A stretch of DNA of 45,327 nt from Acidimicrobiales bacterium (GCA_030039755.1 JASHUY010000131.1:1-45327); one strand, 5' to 3'; counted from the stretch's first letter, positions 27,361 to 36,815 are shown. Numbers and translations are program-made. Notes: a model not told the origin generated them from the sequence alone.

Positions 27361-28191
27361 ATGGAGGAGGTGGAGGTCGGGGTCGCGCTCGGCGCGGGCG
27401 TCGTGGTCGTCGTGATCGCCTCGGCGCTCTTCAAGAGGCGCGGAAGCAGGGAAGCGCAGTCGGTTGCGGGCTATCGCCAGACCCTGGACGTGCTTGGGCA
27501 TCTCGGCGGGAGCGAACGGGACGTGCGCCTGCACGAGTCCCCCGAACCCGGCGCCGCGAGAGCCCGTCGCTACGAGCGCCCGAAGGGGGCAGAGGCAGCC
27601 AGCTCCGACGAGATCGGTGCGGAGAGCGCTCACCGGCACAGCATCACGGCGCTCGGAGGACCGTCGAAACGGCGAGACCGCTCGCTCCTCGTGATGGAAC
27701 GCCCGGCCCGCCGGCTCGGTGGTTCCCTCGCGGCTCTCGTGCTCGTCCTCGCCGCGGGCGGCGCGGTGGCCTACGTGGTGGTGCGAGCACACCGTGTGAC
27801 ACACCCCTCCAAGCAGTCTGCAGCCTCGCATTCACACTCGGGCTCTCGTTCCCACGGCCACTCGACGCCGCCGACGACGGCTCCACCGAGGTACACCGCC
27901 GCGACCTCTACAGGATCGTCTGCCACCTATGTGCCCGCGACCACGTCCTACTCGCTCACCATCGGCGCCACGACAGCGGACTGTTGGATGAGCGTGACGT
28001 CGGCGAGCGGCACGACCCTGCTCGCCCAGACCTTCGCGCCCGGCGCGTCTGCCACGATCAGGTCCCTCACCGGCCGTTCGACGATCATTCTCGGTGCGCC
28101 GAGGTCGGCGGACGTCTCGATCGACGGCGTGCCCGTGGTGCTCCCGAGCGGGATCGCGGGCCCCTACACCGTCACGCTCACCCCGTCGTAG
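27361..28191 (+). CDS. Membrane protein with RodZ C-terminal (DUF4115)-like domain
   Basis: Two TM helices; YSLTIGATTADCWMSVTSASGTTLLAQTFAPGASATI...GVPVVLPSG. Confidence 0.5.
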   Translation: MEEVEVGVALGAGVVVVVIASALFKRRGSREAQSVAGYRQTLDVLGHLGGSERDVRLHESPEPGAARARRYERPKGAEAASSDEIGAESAHRHSITALGGPSKRRDRSLLVMERPARRLGGSLAALVLVLAAGGAVAYVVVRAHRVTHPSKQSAASHSHSGSRSHGHSTPPTTAPPRYTAATSTGSSATYVPATTSYSLTIGATTADCWMSVTSASGTTLLAQTFAPGASATIRSLTGRSTIILGAPRSADVSIDGVPVVLPSGIAGPYTVTLTPS

Positions 28192-28230
28192 CGGCGTTCG
28201 TCACCGCGGGCCCCGGGGGCGCGGCGACGG

Positions 28231-30579
28231 TCATGAAGCCGAGTTGCAGAGGGCACCTGTGGATCTACCTGTAGGTGTCGGGGCGCGGGCGATCGATTTC
28301 CCTGTGGTGCTCCGTAACGTGGTCGTGCTGTTCCCGACGGATGTCTTCACGTACTTGTAGCCTGTAGGGAACCGCTTCGGCCATGTGGGGCAAGAACTGG
28401 AGAGAAGAACGCTGCTGGAGGCGAGCCCCCACGACGCCGTGCCGGGGGTCAGGTAGTAGGGGATCGACACGTACTGCAGGCGACTGTCCCAGGTGTACTC
28501 CTTCGAGTAGCCGTCGACAACCTTGTCTGTATCGAACAAGCCGACCGGGCCGCGCCAGTACTGGGCCATCGCCCCGTAGACGACGAGCTTTCCTGTTGTG
28601 CCGCCCTTTGTGTAGTTGTCCACCGTGAACGAGTGCGAGAGCGCCAGCACGGCAGCGTCGATCACGAGTGTCTGCCCCGTGTTGCAGAGGGCGTCCTCCC
28701 ATGTCGCCCATGTCACGCCGGACTCTTCGGTCGCGCATTGCTTCAGGAGCTTCTTGCTCGTTGTGCAGTACGGATTCGCTGAGGTTGTGTGGTCCGACGG
28801 GCAGATCGGGCGGTTCACCACCACATAGTTGCTGGCGATCAGGCCCAGCGAGTCGTTGACTGCGACGGACCCGTCGTTGTACGTGCAGCTCTCATTGTTT
28901 ATTTTGCTTGTGAAGCCTGTCTGGCAGTCGGTGTACTTCAGAGGGCCGGTGACGACGATGTTGTTCTCCGCGGCAACGGTGATGTTGCCGGCGACGCCGA
29001 CCTCCTTGCCGGTCGGGGCGCTGTTGGCATCGTGGACGAACGCGTCTCCTGCACAGTTCAAGGTGCTCGGTGTGTCGGTGTCCTTGTATGTCTGAGACCG
29101 TGTGGCTGTGACGACCGTCTCGCGCTCCTCTTCCTTGACGGTGACCGGCTCTTTCTTCTTCTCCTTTTCCTTCTCCTTCTCTTTCTTCTTTTCCTTCACC
29201 TCCTTGTTCTGGGCGCGTGTGTACACTGTGACTGTCACTGTGACTGTGACTGTCACTGTGACTGTGACTGTCTCTGTGACGACGACTGTGACCTCGACTG
29301 TCTTGCTCAGATAGGCGTCGTAGGGATTGTCGTCCTCCGACGAGCAGCTTCCGGAGCCGGTCTTGACGTAGATGACCCCGTTCCCGAAGCCCTTCGCCCC
29401 GTCCGGTGTGCCGTCGGGGAGACGGATGTCTGTCCCGAGGCAATCGTTGTCGTTCGTCGAGAGATTGTCGGAATCGTGGCCTCCATCGACGACCGTCTCC
29501 GGGCTGTAGACGTTCATGTACCCGGTCTTGGACGTGTGTGTCGCGATGAACGAGATCGTCGTCGGGCCGGTGTAGACGCAGCCGTCCTCGGCCGCCAGTG
29601 TCTCGAGGCTGCTGTCGGTCGACGGGGGCGTCTCGACCGGTTGGCGGTAGTGCGAGTTTGTCTTTGTGTACTTCGCCCGCGATGTCGGGCTGGACTCGCA
29701 GCCCAAGGACGGGGATCCTCCGGTCTTGCCCGGCTCTCCCACCAACTGGCAGGAGGGGTCCGCCGTGTCGATAGGCGTGAGGTTCGTCCCCTTCGATGTG
29801 CCGAAGGTGGGATCTGTCAGCACGTATATGGAGTCGTTGGTGAACACCGGACCGTCGATGACGTCGCCCGGCCCGAAGAAGACGGCGCCGTCCCCGGTCG
29901 TCGACGGATCGCATGTCGCTCCGTTGTAGTCGTTGTCGTAGTCGTACTTGCACGCCGTCCGTGACGCTGTCTTTGTCTTGGGCTCTGCCTCGTAGTCGCT
30001 CCACCAGAGGTGGGTGAGGAACCCGTTCTCCGGAGCGAAGTTGGCCACCGACTGCTCGTACTCGAAGTTGCCCGGGGTGCCCGCGGCACCGACCACCAGG
30101 ATCTGGACGTACTCGAGGTTGCCGGTTGACGGGGGTGTGGTCGCCGACGCCGCATAGCAGGTCGTGTCCTTCGTTTCTGTCTTGCTGAAGCACAGCTGGG
30201 GGTTGGTCCACAGGTAGTACTCGGGCATCGTGTCTGTGGACACTGTCGTGTCGGGCACCTTGCTCCACTTGTCGTACAGCTCTGTATGGCATGTGGAGCT
30301 CGTCGATGTGGTGTTGCAGTTCACGAGGTACGGTTGTGCGTTGATCGTGCTCAGATAGCTGTTGATCCCGGCTTCCACGGCGCGGTACGCGTAGTGGTCG
30401 AGGACGTCGGCTTGTACCAATGGGTCGTGCGCGATCGAGCTGACGGCGAGAAGGGTCCCACTGGTGGTGAGCAGGATCACGAGGGCCATGACGAGCGCCA
30501 GCGCCGCCTGACCGCTTTCCCGGCATCGACCTGCGGCTCGCCGTCGGGCGACTCCGGCGCGAGGGAGGAACCGACCCAT
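28231..30579 (-). CDS. PilX/GspK-like large prepilin with low-complexity TV and KE tracts
   Basis: CRESGQAALALVMALVILLTTSGTLLAV N-terminal helix without Glu+5; last gene of prepilin operon; TVTVTVTVTV and KEKKKEKEKEKEKKKE tracts. Confidence 0.6.
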   Translation of the reverse strand: MGRFLPRAGVARRRAAGRCRESGQAALALVMALVILLTTSGTLLAVSSIAHDPLVQADVLDHYAYRAVEAGINSYLSTINAQPYLVNCNTTSTSSTCHTELYDKWSKVPDTTVSTDTMPEYYLWTNPQLCFSKTETKDTTCYAASATTPPSTGNLEYVQILVVGAAGTPGNFEYEQSVANFAPENGFLTHLWWSDYEAEPKTKTASRTACKYDYDNDYNGATCDPSTTGDGAVFFGPGDVIDGPVFTNDSIYVLTDPTFGTSKGTNLTPIDTADPSCQLVGEPGKTGGSPSLGCESSPTSRAKYTKTNSHYRQPVETPPSTDSSLETLAAEDGCVYTGPTTISFIATHTSKTGYMNVYSPETVVDGGHDSDNLSTNDNDCLGTDIRLPDGTPDGAKGFGNGVIYVKTGSGSCSSEDDNPYDAYLSKTVEVTVVVTETVTVTVTVTVTVTVTVYTRAQNKEVKEKKKEKEKEKEKKKEPVTVKEEERETVVTATRSQTYKDTDTPSTLNCAGDAFVHDANSAPTGKEVGVAGNITVAAENNIVVTGPLKYTDCQTGFTSKINNESCTYNDGSVAVNDSLGLIASNYVVVNRPICPSDHTTSANPYCTTSKKLLKQCATEESGVTWATWEDALCNTGQTLVIDAAVLALSHSFTVDNYTKGGTTGKLVVYGAMAQYWRGPVGLFDTDKVVDGYSKEYTWDSRLQYVSIPYYLTPGTASWGLASSSVLLSSSCPTWPKRFPTGYKYVKTSVGNSTTTLRSTTGKSIARAPTPTGRSTGALCNSAS
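29149..29197. repeat. 49-nt uninterrupted polypyrimidine/polypurine tract
   Basis: ctctttcttcttctccttttccttctccttctctttcttcttttccttc. Confidence 0.95.
29225..29280. repeat. Hexanucleotide TGTGAC/TGTCAC tandem array encoding (TV)n
   Basis: tgtgactgtcactgtgactgtgactgtcactgtgactgtgactgtctctgtgac. Confidence 0.95.
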
Positions 30580-30580
30580 C

Positions 30581-31531
30581 TCAACCCACCGACGGGTCGT
30601 ACTTCATGGACGTAGAGGAGAGCACGAAGATGCCGGTGTCGTCCTCTGCCTGCGCACCTCCGTACAGGTTTGTCGTCTTTGCGTTGATCTGCAGGTCGTA
30701 GGTGACGGACTCGATCTCCCCTGAGAGGCAGCTCTCGAAGGGCTGTGTCAGGGTGCCAACCGAACACGATGCGAAGGCCGTGTGGTCGCTCGACGTGCAC
30801 GTCCCCGTGTAACCCGGCGCACAGACGGTGGTGGTGACCATTGGCTGTCCGGGAATCGGGTCCGGACCGTAGGCGAAGACGAAGAGGGGCGTTCCGTTGG
30901 CGCCGTTCTTCACGTAGGGGATTGTGATCAGCGTCCGGGATGTGACGTGGAGCGTCGTGTCGTCGTAGCTGGTTGTCGTGTAACGGCAACGGGCGGTGGT
31001 TGTCCCAGTGATGTCCGGACAGAACGAGGTGTTCGTCTTCGGTGTCTCCTCGGCCTTGTACACGACCACTGAGAATGTGGATGTCGGCGACTTGCACGCT
31101 GTCGTGTCCGCTGTGGACACCGGGGTGCACTTGGCGACGACCATCTCGGGGCCGCGAGGTGTGCCGGTGTTCGTGTAGAACGTCATCGACGTCGGGGTGA
31201 TCTGGTGACCCGCCGCGTATGTGAACGCGGGAACCGGCGTGGATCCTGTGACGCTCGGCGCAGGAGCAACGGCGGAACGCACGAGTTCCTGGAGGGTGGT
31301 GGAGAGCATGAGCTGCTCATCGACGTTGGAGTAGGTCACGTCGACCTTGCTGGTCGTCTGGGTGACGGTGCTGACGATCGGGACGACAATGGCAATCAGG
31401 ATCCCCATCATGACGATCACGACTGCCATCTCGACCAAGGTGAAGCCACGGTCGTCACGTGCCCGGAGACGCCGACTGCGCGCGGCTCGTTGGAAGACGG
31501 CGGATACCCGGCGTACCGGCTGGGGGCTCAC
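30581..31531 (-). CDS. PilW/GspJ-like prepilin
   Basis: DDRG|FTLVEMAVVIVMMGILIAIVVPIV prepilin cleavage motif; GTG overlaps upstream stop. Confidence 0.85.
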   Translation of the reverse strand: MSPQPVRRVSAVFQRAARSRRLRARDDRGFTLVEMAVVIVMMGILIAIVVPIVSTVTQTTSKVDVTYSNVDEQLMLSTTLQELVRSAVAPAPSVTGSTPVPAFTYAAGHQITPTSMTFYTNTGTPRGPEMVVAKCTPVSTADTTACKSPTSTFSVVVYKAEETPKTNTSFCPDITGTTTARCRYTTTSYDDTTLHVTSRTLITIPYVKNGANGTPLFVFAYGPDPIPGQPMVTTTVCAPGYTGTCTSSDHTAFASCSVGTLTQPFESCLSGEIESVTYDLQINAKTTNLYGGAQAEDDTGIFVLSSTSMKYDPSVG

Positions 31532-34314
31532 AGTTTCACCACCACCGGTGACGGGAGCGGGTCGGCGACTCCGCTTACCAGGATGTCCGTCTTTGTGACG
31601 GTGACCGTGGCCTTAGCGCTGAGGCTGCCCGACGTGGCCGTGATCTGATAGGTGCCGTACATCACCGCCGTCTCGCTCGTTCCGAAGGGACCGGTCGGCT
31701 CGAGTGTGAACTTTGTCCGGTTGGAACCGTCGAGTGGGGTGAGTGGCGTGCAAGTCGGCGTCGCCGTGACTGTTGCCCCAGCCACCGGTGCGCCGCTTGT
31801 GCTCTCCACCTCGACGGGGAGCAGGCCCATCGCAAGGGTCGACGTCGCGGTGCCTCCGGGCACGCTGCTCACCGCCGTCGCTGTCGAGGTGACCTGAGGG
31901 GCACACTCGGTGGCGGCAATCTCGTACCCGCTCGTAAAGGGGAAGAGCGGCCCGATGTCGCTTACATCGCCGCTCGCGGGCGCTACCACCTCCAGGGTTG
32001 TGGAGGGGCTCAGGTCGGCGTTGTACACCGAGACGGGCGTCTCGTCGAGGGACATGCCCACGAGGCCGGTCTCGGTGCCTTCCGTCCAGCTCTGGCTCGT
32101 GAGTGTCGCTGAGAGGAAGACCGAACCGGTCGTCGACGCCCCGGGTGCCGCGCACTTGGGGCCTGTGGCGGTGCACGCGATCCCCGCGAAGTAGACGGGC
32201 ACGACGCTCGACGACAGGGTGTCCTCCGTCCACGCGGTTGGCGACGAGAGGGAGAGGATCACGGCCCTGGCGGATCCTCCGACGGTGGCGGTGCCCGTTG
32301 CGGCGCACTTCGACGCACTCGGGCAGACGAGGTCGGAGACCGAGTCCATGCCCGTCGGAAGGCTGTCCGTCGTCCATGTGTCGGTTGTGGCGAGCAAAGA
32401 GACGACGGCCGGCCCTGTGGCGCTCGATCCCGTGGCGTAGCACGTCGATGTGGCAGGGCACACGAGCAGTGACAGCGCGCTGATCGACGAGGGCAGCGTG
32501 TTGGTGGTCCACTTCACTGTTGTGGCTGTGACGGACGAGAGCGACACGACGATCGACGTGGACGACGACTCGCTTCCGATCGCGTAGCAGTGGTTGGCCG
32601 ACGGGCAGGCGACTTGGGTGAGGGCCGTCGCCGTCGGCAGTGTGTCCTCGATCCAGGTGGTGGCGCTGGTCGCGCTCAACGAGAGCACCGACGCCCCGGT
32701 CGAGCTCGACCCCAGCGCGAAGCACGACGTCGATCTGCACGCGAGCTCGGACACGGTGGTGACGTTGGAAGGAGTGGTGGGCAAGGTGTCCGTCGTCCAC
32801 GCGCCGCCTGTGGCGGCGAGGGACACGATGGTCGGCTCACCGGACGACGTCGACCCGAGCGCGTAACACGTACCGCTCGAGGGGCATGACAGGGCGGACA
32901 CTGTGGCGACGCCTGCGAGGCCGCCGTCGAGGCTCCATGCGACGGGCGCTGTCCCGACAGCTGCCGAGAGGATCACGGCGCTCGAGCTGCCGGAGTCCTC
33001 GCCGTAGGCGTAGCACCTGGAGGAGCTCGGACACGTGATGCCGTCGATCGCGGTCACCCCGGAGGGAACCGAATCGGTGCTGAATTGCACCGCGCTCGTC
33101 GGGGTCGAGACGGAGGCACCCGCGAAGCCGCTGCCTGTCTGCTTGTAACCCACGCTGATGCAGCGGGTCGAGCCGGCGCATGCGGTCGCCGTCAAGCGGG
33201 TGGCCGAGGGCTGGTACAGGGTCCAACCCGACGACGTGAGCAGCGAGATGTCGGCCTTTGGCGATTTTTCGGGCGTCACGGCTGTCGCGGGCGACTGCCC
33301 TGCCGCCATGCAGAGGATCGAGCCGACACCGGGGCAGGTGACGTCACCTTCGGCCACGGTCGTCGAGGGGTACGTGACATCCACCAACGATCCCTCGTCG
33401 TATGTGAACGCGACAGTCGTGACGTCCCCGACGGTGACGGTGGACTGCGACGGCGCCTTCTCCGTCAGCTCCTCGTCGTAGTTGGCGACCCACGACGGCG
33501 TGCCGTAGTCCGTGCCCGTCGGGATGCCCGGCGACGGGTCGCCGACGGAGATTGTGTAGTTACCGGGTGGGACCTCCTCGAAGACGCAGCCGTACTCGTT
33601 CGGGTACCGCGTCACCGTGGTGTACCCCGTGACTGTCGATCCCGGCTCGATCGTGACCGGGACCGCCCTCACCCGTGTCTTCCATGCGTGTGTGTGTGCA
33701 TCGTCCGGTGGACCGGATACCGGGTCCCCGTCCACCTTGATCGCCAGGAAGCCGTCGGTGAGTATCCCCGAGGGTGGATACTCGATCATCGTGGTATCGG
33801 CGATCTTCTGCTTGGAAAGTCCCCATTCGACGGTCACCTGGAGGTCCAGCAACGTCGGGGCCGTTCCGGATGTGCAGAGGTCTGGTGTCGAGGCTTCGTG
33901 GAGCGCCCATGTGAACCGGGCGTACACGGAGTAGGACACTGTCGAGCGGACGATAGGTGCCGTCGTCTGCTCGATTGTGTCGTTGGTCACGGGCAGCGAC
34001 GTGTCACTGGGTGTCGTGTTGTGCGTGCCGTCGAGTGGTGTGTTGTTCAAGAGGTCGACGTACTGTTCTGCCAGTGAGAGCGCCGTCAGACGCTCGCGAG
34101 CTGTGGCAGCCTGCCCGATGGTGTTGAACAAGAGGAGCGCGATAGGCACCAGTACGACCATCAGGACGACAAAGGCGATCACGACCTCGATGATCGACAT
34201 ACCTTCGTCGCCTCGTCGACATCTCGCCCTGAGGGTCCGTCCGAGGGCGCGCGAAAAGAAGGTGCGAGTACGGGCCCAATGATCCCCACGGAAGAGGCGA
34301 GATCGCCGACCCAC
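31528..34314 (-). CDS. PilV/GspI-like giant prepilin with CPSxxxCYAxG repeat domain
   Basis: GTG 34314 with GGAGG RBS; GDEG|MSIIEVVIAFVVLMVVLVPIALLLF; about 8 repeats of about 45-50 aa (CPSSSRCYAYG, CPSSGTCYALG, CPSANHCYAIG, CPATSTCYATG). Confidence 0.8.
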   Translation of the reverse strand: MGRRSRLFRGDHWARTRTFFSRALGRTLRARCRRGDEGMSIIEVVIAFVVLMVVLVPIALLLFNTIGQAATARERLTALSLAEQYVDLLNNTPLDGTHNTTPSDTSLPVTNDTIEQTTAPIVRSTVSYSVYARFTWALHEASTPDLCTSGTAPTLLDLQVTVEWGLSKQKIADTTMIEYPPSGILTDGFLAIKVDGDPVSGPPDDAHTHAWKTRVRAVPVTIEPGSTVTGYTTVTRYPNEYGCVFEEVPPGNYTISVGDPSPGIPTGTDYGTPSWVANYDEELTEKAPSQSTVTVGDVTTVAFTYDEGSLVDVTYPSTTVAEGDVTCPGVGSILCMAAGQSPATAVTPEKSPKADISLLTSSGWTLYQPSATRLTATACAGSTRCISVGYKQTGSGFAGASVSTPTSAVQFSTDSVPSGVTAIDGITCPSSSRCYAYGEDSGSSSAVILSAAVGTAPVAWSLDGGLAGVATVSALSCPSSGTCYALGSTSSGEPTIVSLAATGGAWTTDTLPTTPSNVTTVSELACRSTSCFALGSSSTGASVLSLSATSATTWIEDTLPTATALTQVACPSANHCYAIGSESSSTSIVVSLSSVTATTVKWTTNTLPSSISALSLLVCPATSTCYATGSSATGPAVVSLLATTDTWTTDSLPTGMDSVSDLVCPSASKCAATGTATVGGSARAVILSLSSPTAWTEDTLSSSVVPVYFAGIACTATGPKCAAPGASTTGSVFLSATLTSQSWTEGTETGLVGMSLDETPVSVYNADLSPSTTLEVVAPASGDVSDIGPLFPFTSGYEIAATECAPQVTSTATAVSSVPGGTATSTLAMGLLPVEVESTSGAPVAGATVTATPTCTPLTPLDGSNRTKFTLEPTGPFGTSETAVMYGTYQITATSGSLSAKATVTVTKTDILVSGVADPLPSPVVVKL

Positions 34315-34425
34315 CCTGTTCCTCCCATCCCCGCCGAGATGATACCCCTTCAGGTCGCAGGGGTCACGGCCGCCGCCCGTTCGCGCCCGATCCGCCCTGC
34401 CGGGCTGCCGGACCGTCCCGGGCAT

Positions 34426-34528
34426 GAGGGGCGGGTGGGGCGGAAGGTCAGGTGGGGCGAAGGGTCAGCCGGGGCGAAGGATCTGGTGGGGCGTGAGGGG
34501 CGGGTAGGGCGAAGGATCAGGCGGGGCG
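34426..34528. repeat. Degenerate 17-bp tandem repeat (consensus TGGGGCGAAGGGTCAGG)
   Basis: About 5 imperfect copies between mutase and prepilin operon. Confidence 0.75.
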
Positions 34529-34963
34529 GTGCGCGGCTCCCCGCACCGTTGCGACCACCTCTTCGTTGGACGCCCCCGGGCCGAGCACGGCGGCGACGCC
34601 GGCCTCTTCGAGTCGCGGCACGTCGATGTCGGGGACGATCCCTCCGACGACCACGGGCGTGTCGAGGCCCGCACCCCGGAGCGCCCCGACGACGGCGGGG
34701 GCGAGCGTCAGGTGCGCCCCGTTGTGCATCGAAACCCCCACGACGTCGACGTCCTCTTCGACGACGGCGGCCGCGATCGACTCGGGGGACTGGCGCAGGC
34801 CCGCGAACACCACCTCGAAGCCGTGGTCACGCAACACCCGGGCGACGACGCGCAGGCCCCGATCGTGCCCGTCGAGGCCGACCTTGGCGAGCAGCACCCG
34901 GACAGGGGGCTCGGGAAGTCGGTGCGGTCCCCGGTCTTTCTCGGTCAGCACGTGCCCGCTCAC
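34517..34963 (-). CDS. Acyl-CoA mutase cobalamin-binding subunit
   Basis: VRVLLAKVGLDGHDRG (DxHxxG), GLRQSPESIAAAVVEEDVDVVGVSMHNG. Confidence 0.9.
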   Translation of the reverse strand: MSGHVLTEKDRGPHRLPEPPVRVLLAKVGLDGHDRGLRVVARVLRDHGFEVVFAGLRQSPESIAAAVVEEDVDVVGVSMHNGAHLTLAPAVVGALRGAGLDTPVVVGGIVPDIDVPRLEEAGVAAVLGPGASNEEVVATVRGAAHRPA

Positions 34964-36588
34964 ACAGAGGAGGGCTCGAACCAGGTGCCGAACACCGACT
35001 CGAGCGCGTGCATGGTCTCGCCCAAGGTGACGTACGCCTTCGCCGAGTCGATGAGCGCCGGCATCAGGTTCACCGTGGGATCGGCCGCCTCTCGTGCGAG
35101 GCGATCGAGGCAGCGGCGGACCGCGTCGTCGTCGCGCTGCTGCTTGACGGCGCCCAGCTTCTCGAGTTGGCGATCCTCGACCACAGGGTCGACGTACAGG
35201 ATCGGAGTCCGGTCGTCGTCCCCCTCGGTGAAGCGGTTGACCCCTACTTGCACCCACTCACCGCAAGCGATCTTGGACTGGAACCGGTATGCGGCGTCTG
35301 CGATCTCGGCGCAGAACCACCCGTCGTCGACGCAGGCGAAGACCCCCTCGAGCATCGAGCCGGCTCCCACGTCCAGGAGATGCGCGAACACCTCCTCGGC
35401 TCTCCGCTCGAGCTCGTCGGTGAGCTCTTCGACGAACCAGGAGCCGCCGAGAGGGTCGGCGACGTGGACGACGCCGGTCTCCTCCGCGATGACCTGCTGG
35501 GTCCGGAGCGCCAGGCGCGCCGCCTTCTCCGTCGGGAGGGCGAGCGCCTCGTCGTAGGAGTCGGTGTGGAGGCTCTGGGTCCCCCCGAGCACCCCGGCGA
35601 GCGCTTCGATCGCCACCCGAGCGAGGTTCACCTCGGGCTGTTGGGCGGTGAGGGACACCCCGGCGGTCTGGGTGTGGAACCGCAGGGTCATCGAGCGCGG
35701 GTCGGTCGCCCCGTAGCGGTCGCGCATCCAGCGGGCGTAGATCCGCCGGGCCGCACGGTACTTGGCGATCTCCTCGAAGAAGTCGATGTGGGCGTTGAAG
35801 AAGAAGCTCAGGCGGGGGGCGAACTCGTCGACGGTCAGTCCCGCAGCCGTCGACGCCTCGATGTACGCGAAGCCGTTCGCGAGCGTGAATGCGAGCTCCT
35901 GCGCCGCGGTGGAGCCGGCTTCGCGGATGTGGTAGCCGGAGACCGAGACCGGGTGCCAGCGCGGCAGCTCGGCGGTCGCGAAACGGACGAGGTCGGTCAC
36001 GAGGCGCACCGATGGGCGCGGCGGGAAGACGTACTCCTTCTGCGCCTGGTACTCCTTCAGGATGTCGTTCTGGATGGTGCCGCCGAGCGCGGTCCTCGGC
36101 ACACGGGTCCGGTCAGCCACTGCGACGTACATCGCCATCACGGCCGCGGCCCCCGAGTTGATGGTCATCGAGGTGCTGACGGTGCCGAGGTCGATGCCCT
36201 CGAACAGGGTCTCCATGTCGGCGAGCGTGTCGACTGCGACGCCTGCCCGTCCGACCTCACCCTTGGCGAGCGGGTCGTCGGAGTCACGCCCGAGGAGGGT
36301 CGGCATGTCGAAGGCGGTGGAGAGCCCGTTGCCACCGGACCCGAGAAGCTCCTTGAACCGGCGGTTGGTGTCCTCGGCCGTACCGAACCCCGCGAACTGC
36401 CGCATCGTCCACAGACGGGACCGGTACATCGAGGCGTAGGGGCCCCTCGTGTAAGGGAACTGACCGGGCAGCTCGGCGCCGTCGGGCCCGTAGACCGGCT
36501 GGAGCGGGATGCCCGACATCGTCTCGAACGGGACGCCGCGAGACGGTGACCTGTCGAATTCCTCCTGCCACCGGCCACGGTCCGCCAC
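34960..36588 (-). CDS. Methylmalonyl-CoA mutase family large subunit
   Basis: GPYASMYRSRLWTMRQFAGFGTAEDTNRRF, STAFDMPTLLGRDSD, GTIQNDILKEY. Confidence 0.9.
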   Translation of the reverse strand: MADRGRWQEEFDRSPSRGVPFETMSGIPLQPVYGPDGAELPGQFPYTRGPYASMYRSRLWTMRQFAGFGTAEDTNRRFKELLGSGGNGLSTAFDMPTLLGRDSDDPLAKGEVGRAGVAVDTLADMETLFEGIDLGTVSTSMTINSGAAAVMAMYVAVADRTRVPRTALGGTIQNDILKEYQAQKEYVFPPRPSVRLVTDLVRFATAELPRWHPVSVSGYHIREAGSTAAQELAFTLANGFAYIEASTAAGLTVDEFAPRLSFFFNAHIDFFEEIAKYRAARRIYARWMRDRYGATDPRSMTLRFHTQTAGVSLTAQQPEVNLARVAIEALAGVLGGTQSLHTDSYDEALALPTEKAARLALRTQQVIAEETGVVHVADPLGGSWFVEELTDELERRAEEVFAHLLDVGAGSMLEGVFACVDDGWFCAEIADAAYRFQSKIACGEWVQVGVNRFTEGDDDRTPILYVDPVVEDRQLEKLGAVKQQRDDDAVRRCLDRLAREAADPTVNLMPALIDSAKAYVTLGETMHALESVFGTWFEPSSV

Positions 36589-36597
36589 GCCCTCATG

Positions 36598-36617
36598 ATA
36601 CTTCGGCGTCAAAGTAT
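36598..36617. promoter_or_regulatory. Inverted repeat ATACTT-N8-AAGTAT
   Basis: Just upstream of the mutase start at 36588. Confidence 0.45.
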
Positions 36618-36636
36618 TTTGGGTGGCGGGGCTGGC

Positions 36637-36672
36637 GGCGACGTTCCCGCGGCGACGTTCCCGCGGAAACGT
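36637..36672. repeat. 14-bp tandem repeat GGCGACGTTCCCGC x2 leading into near-palindrome ACGTTCCCGCGGAAACGT
   Basis: Read directly in the mutase/sufB intergenic region. Confidence 0.85.
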
Positions 36673-36815
36673 CCTCCGCCGGGGGCAGGGCGGCGGGTGG
36701 CTCGGAAGGCGGGTGGGGGGCGGGGCGGAGGCCGCCGCGCCTGGGCCCCGGCGCATGGATCGGGCCCTCCGAGTTGTTACTATCGGGATAGGGAAAATCC
36801 CCTCGTCGGGACCCT

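Noticed and set aside
29222-29290. CRISPR-like repeat array
   Set aside because: Hexamer coding repeat without spacers; in frame with a coding sequence.
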